From Temnopleurus reevesii (lineage: Eukaryota; Echinodermata; Echinoidea; Temnopleuroida; Temnopleuridae), in NCBI GenBank assembly GCA_036244855.1, contig BQKZ01000948.1:1-64000 (forward strand): 64,000 nt of DNA, read 5' to 3'. Both the position numbers and the translations under genes were made by a program. Of the stretch, positions 61,826-64,000 are shown in pieces; the first letter of the stretch is position 1, and each line of letters opens with the position of its first letter. The notes under the pieces were generated by a model. It saw nothing but the letters and a program-made list of their open reading frames with translations, was not told where the DNA came from and searched no databases.

Positions 61826-64000
61826 TTAGAGGGTGCGGCTTAAGGATGATGGAGAGCAAAGAGATGGGTAGATAGATAGTGAGGTGTGGAATGGAGGAGA
61901 GTGTGGGTGGGGGCTTGAGGGGATGGCTGACGGGGTTGAGACATAACTCTTCAGGCTGTCATTGCAATGTGCAATGGGCGAAATGTGACGCCAAGAGATT
62001 TTTCTTAATTTAATCGGTCGCAGGTGCAATTGACTACGAATCGAAGACTCCACTGCAAAAGAGAAAGATAGAGAGAGATAAAGAGAGAGGGGGATGGGGA
62101 GATAGGGGAGAGATGGAGAGGGGAGAGGAAGAAGAAGATGATCACCTACTTGAACCCCTTGCCTTTTGTCTTTGTAACGAATATCCTGACTCCTGTTTCA
62201 AACCTGTGCACTGAGTGCGTATAGGGCCACAGGGGGTTTGATGGGTTGGGAGAAAAAGTACCGTTGAAATCACCCGCAGAATTTTAAGTCCACCGATTTA
62301 ACCGTGGAAGAGAGGAAAATAGTGACGTCAAAGATATAATTTGGAGGGGTCTATAATATAGAGATAGAGGTATTGGAGGAATAGTCGATAAGGGAAAAGA
62401 TTAGCAGAATTTATTGAAGAACAGTACATATGTGTTAAAGTGTGCAGCTTTGCGTGTATTTGTGTGTGTGTGCGTGTGTGTTATAGAGCATTCTGTGTAA
62501 TCATACAGTATGCATTTTTTTTAAAGTATATACATACACGTTTTGTAGAGAAATAGACACGAATATTGATGAAAGTATTGACACAGAACGCCTTTTACTA
62601 CAATTTATACAGTGATCAGACTGTAATCAAGACAATACTAAAGGTACACATTAATTATATGCACGTGAGACCTTTTTTGAGAATATACAATTCCCCTTTT
62701 CTCTTTTAAAAGTATTAATTTTTTTTTCCATTCCATAACGAATTCAAATTAATATCAAACCACATTTTACTTTAACCCATGTCATCGATTTGATATTCTT
62801 CATTTCACTGCATCTATAAGTATGTGCGAGCTCGTGTGAGTGTGAGCGTCAGAGTGTCTCAGTATAAGATAAGGAACACAGCTTGACTTCTCAAGTCGGG
62901 TAAACAACATTACTGGAATCAAAGCGATATAAAATGAATTTATATTCAATGAGAACAATAAATAGAATCAATATGCAGCTGTTAGCACTCAGCTATTCTA
63001 TGAGTCGAGAATTCCTTTGAACGAAGTGTGTCGGTAGCAAATAGATGCTTTGGGAAAAGGGTGTCTTACTGCAGCTTGTAGCTTTTGTTCATTCGGAATA
63101 AAATATCACGTTTGTAATTGTACAGGGAAGGAGCTAGGGAAAGAGATGTTCCATTAATCAGTAAAAGTAAAGTATAGAATTTGTCCTTTCCATTGATTGC
63201 AATATTCCGTGCAAACAACAGAATGAGAAAATTAAGATTCAGAACGTCTTCACACCACCTTAATTTTCTTTGAGCCACAGCGAAACTAATTTGATTGGTT
63301 CCATATATGGCGCATTTTCAAACAAGCTGCTGGCGTATCTTAGCCTATATTCTAAGTCAACAATAATGTGATTGCTGATCGACTCTTGGACGGCGGTAAT
63401 TATCATGGCACCCGGATGAAAATACAATGGCGAGCAACGTAAAAACAGAGAAAGCGCGATGTAGAAATACCATCACTTTTGAAATATATGACTCGAATAT
63501 GTTGATGGAGGATCGTAAAATCAGCAAACATTTGAACAAAGTTCGGTGTCATTAATTAAAGAATTCATATCACTCAATTCGCACACATTCACAAGTGAAA
63601 GCAGGAAATGAATGGAATTGGAGTTTATTGAAAACAACTTGAATTGAAAGACTTTAAATGATATCATTTAATTCTTTTAAATTAAATCGGGGTATGGACA
63701 AATTAAAAATGTCGACGATATAAGGTTTCAGATATCAATCTATTGTACGATGTGTATTCGATTGGATGCAATTATGGCACAGGTGTGCGGTAGAATCTTT
63801 AATGTAGTGACGAATATCTAAAATTTCCATTTATGAATAAAACACATTTTGCTAGTGTATATCATTATATTACCATTTAAAATACCAGTCGTACGATGCA
63901 CAAATTAACTCGCGCTAAACAAATTTTTTTTAGTGCCATGCTTGGTTTCATCATGCATGTTCACCATTTTTATGATTTAAACTTATTGAACGCCCTCGAA
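61826..64000. other. Gene-free stretch to the window end
   Basis: It holds a GA-rich patch (about 62053-62130) and a GT microsatellite (about 62458-62482); the rest is AT-rich unique DNA. The missing receptor exon was not found here. Confidence 0.5.
62458..62482. repeat. GT microsatellite
   Basis: GTATTTGTGTGTGTGTGCGT followed by further GTGTGTG units. Confidence 0.85.

Overview
This is AT-rich, repeat-dense, intron-bearing animal DNA. The one protein-coding gene I can support is a metabotropic glutamate receptor (mGluR) of group II type (GRM2/GRM3-like). Its two exons lie on the + strand at 47558-48953 and 49603-50675. They encode 823 residues: signal peptide, complete glutamate-binding Venus flytrap domain, nine-cysteine linker domain and transmembrane helices 1-6. 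The reading stops at a clean splice donor, and I could not find the exon for helix 7 and the cytoplasmic tail in the remaining 13.3 kb. The gene type, base composition and abundance of palindromic mini-transposons and tRNA-derived SINEs suggest a marine deuterostome invertebrate. A sea urchin or another echinoderm is my best guess, made from memory of such genomes and not from a search.

Positions 1-47,437 contain no gene I can recognise. This part is a mosaic of purine-rich microsatellites (163-475, 13757-14100, 14926-14990, 29897-30005), an array of about 330-bp units (7313-9201) and a three-copy AT-rich direct repeat (about 11930-13590). It also holds a 1.09-kb fold-back element (24101-25188), two tRNA-derived SINEs (17379-17624 minus, 23101-23285 plus), and many short inverted-repeat elements of at least nine families. 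Because an intron acceptor precedes the receptor's start codon, some of this DNA may be a long intron behind an upstream non-coding exon.

Positions 47,438-50,675 hold the receptor. Positions 50,676-64,000 look like the next receptor intron or downstream DNA. They contain a decayed LINE reverse-transcriptase fragment (about 53075-53400, minus) and a cluster of four mini-transposons at 58832-61825.

The most interesting non-genic pattern is that several otherwise unrelated palindromic elements (130 bp to 1.1 kb) end in similar A(A)RG-C-rich-GTCACAC-like termini and are flanked by TAA or TTA. This looks like one transposase system (PIF/Harbinger-like by its target site) mobilising several families. 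Single N bases at 9308, 14041, 32713, 35027 and 38872 mark assembly joins, and at least three are flanked by duplicated sequence.
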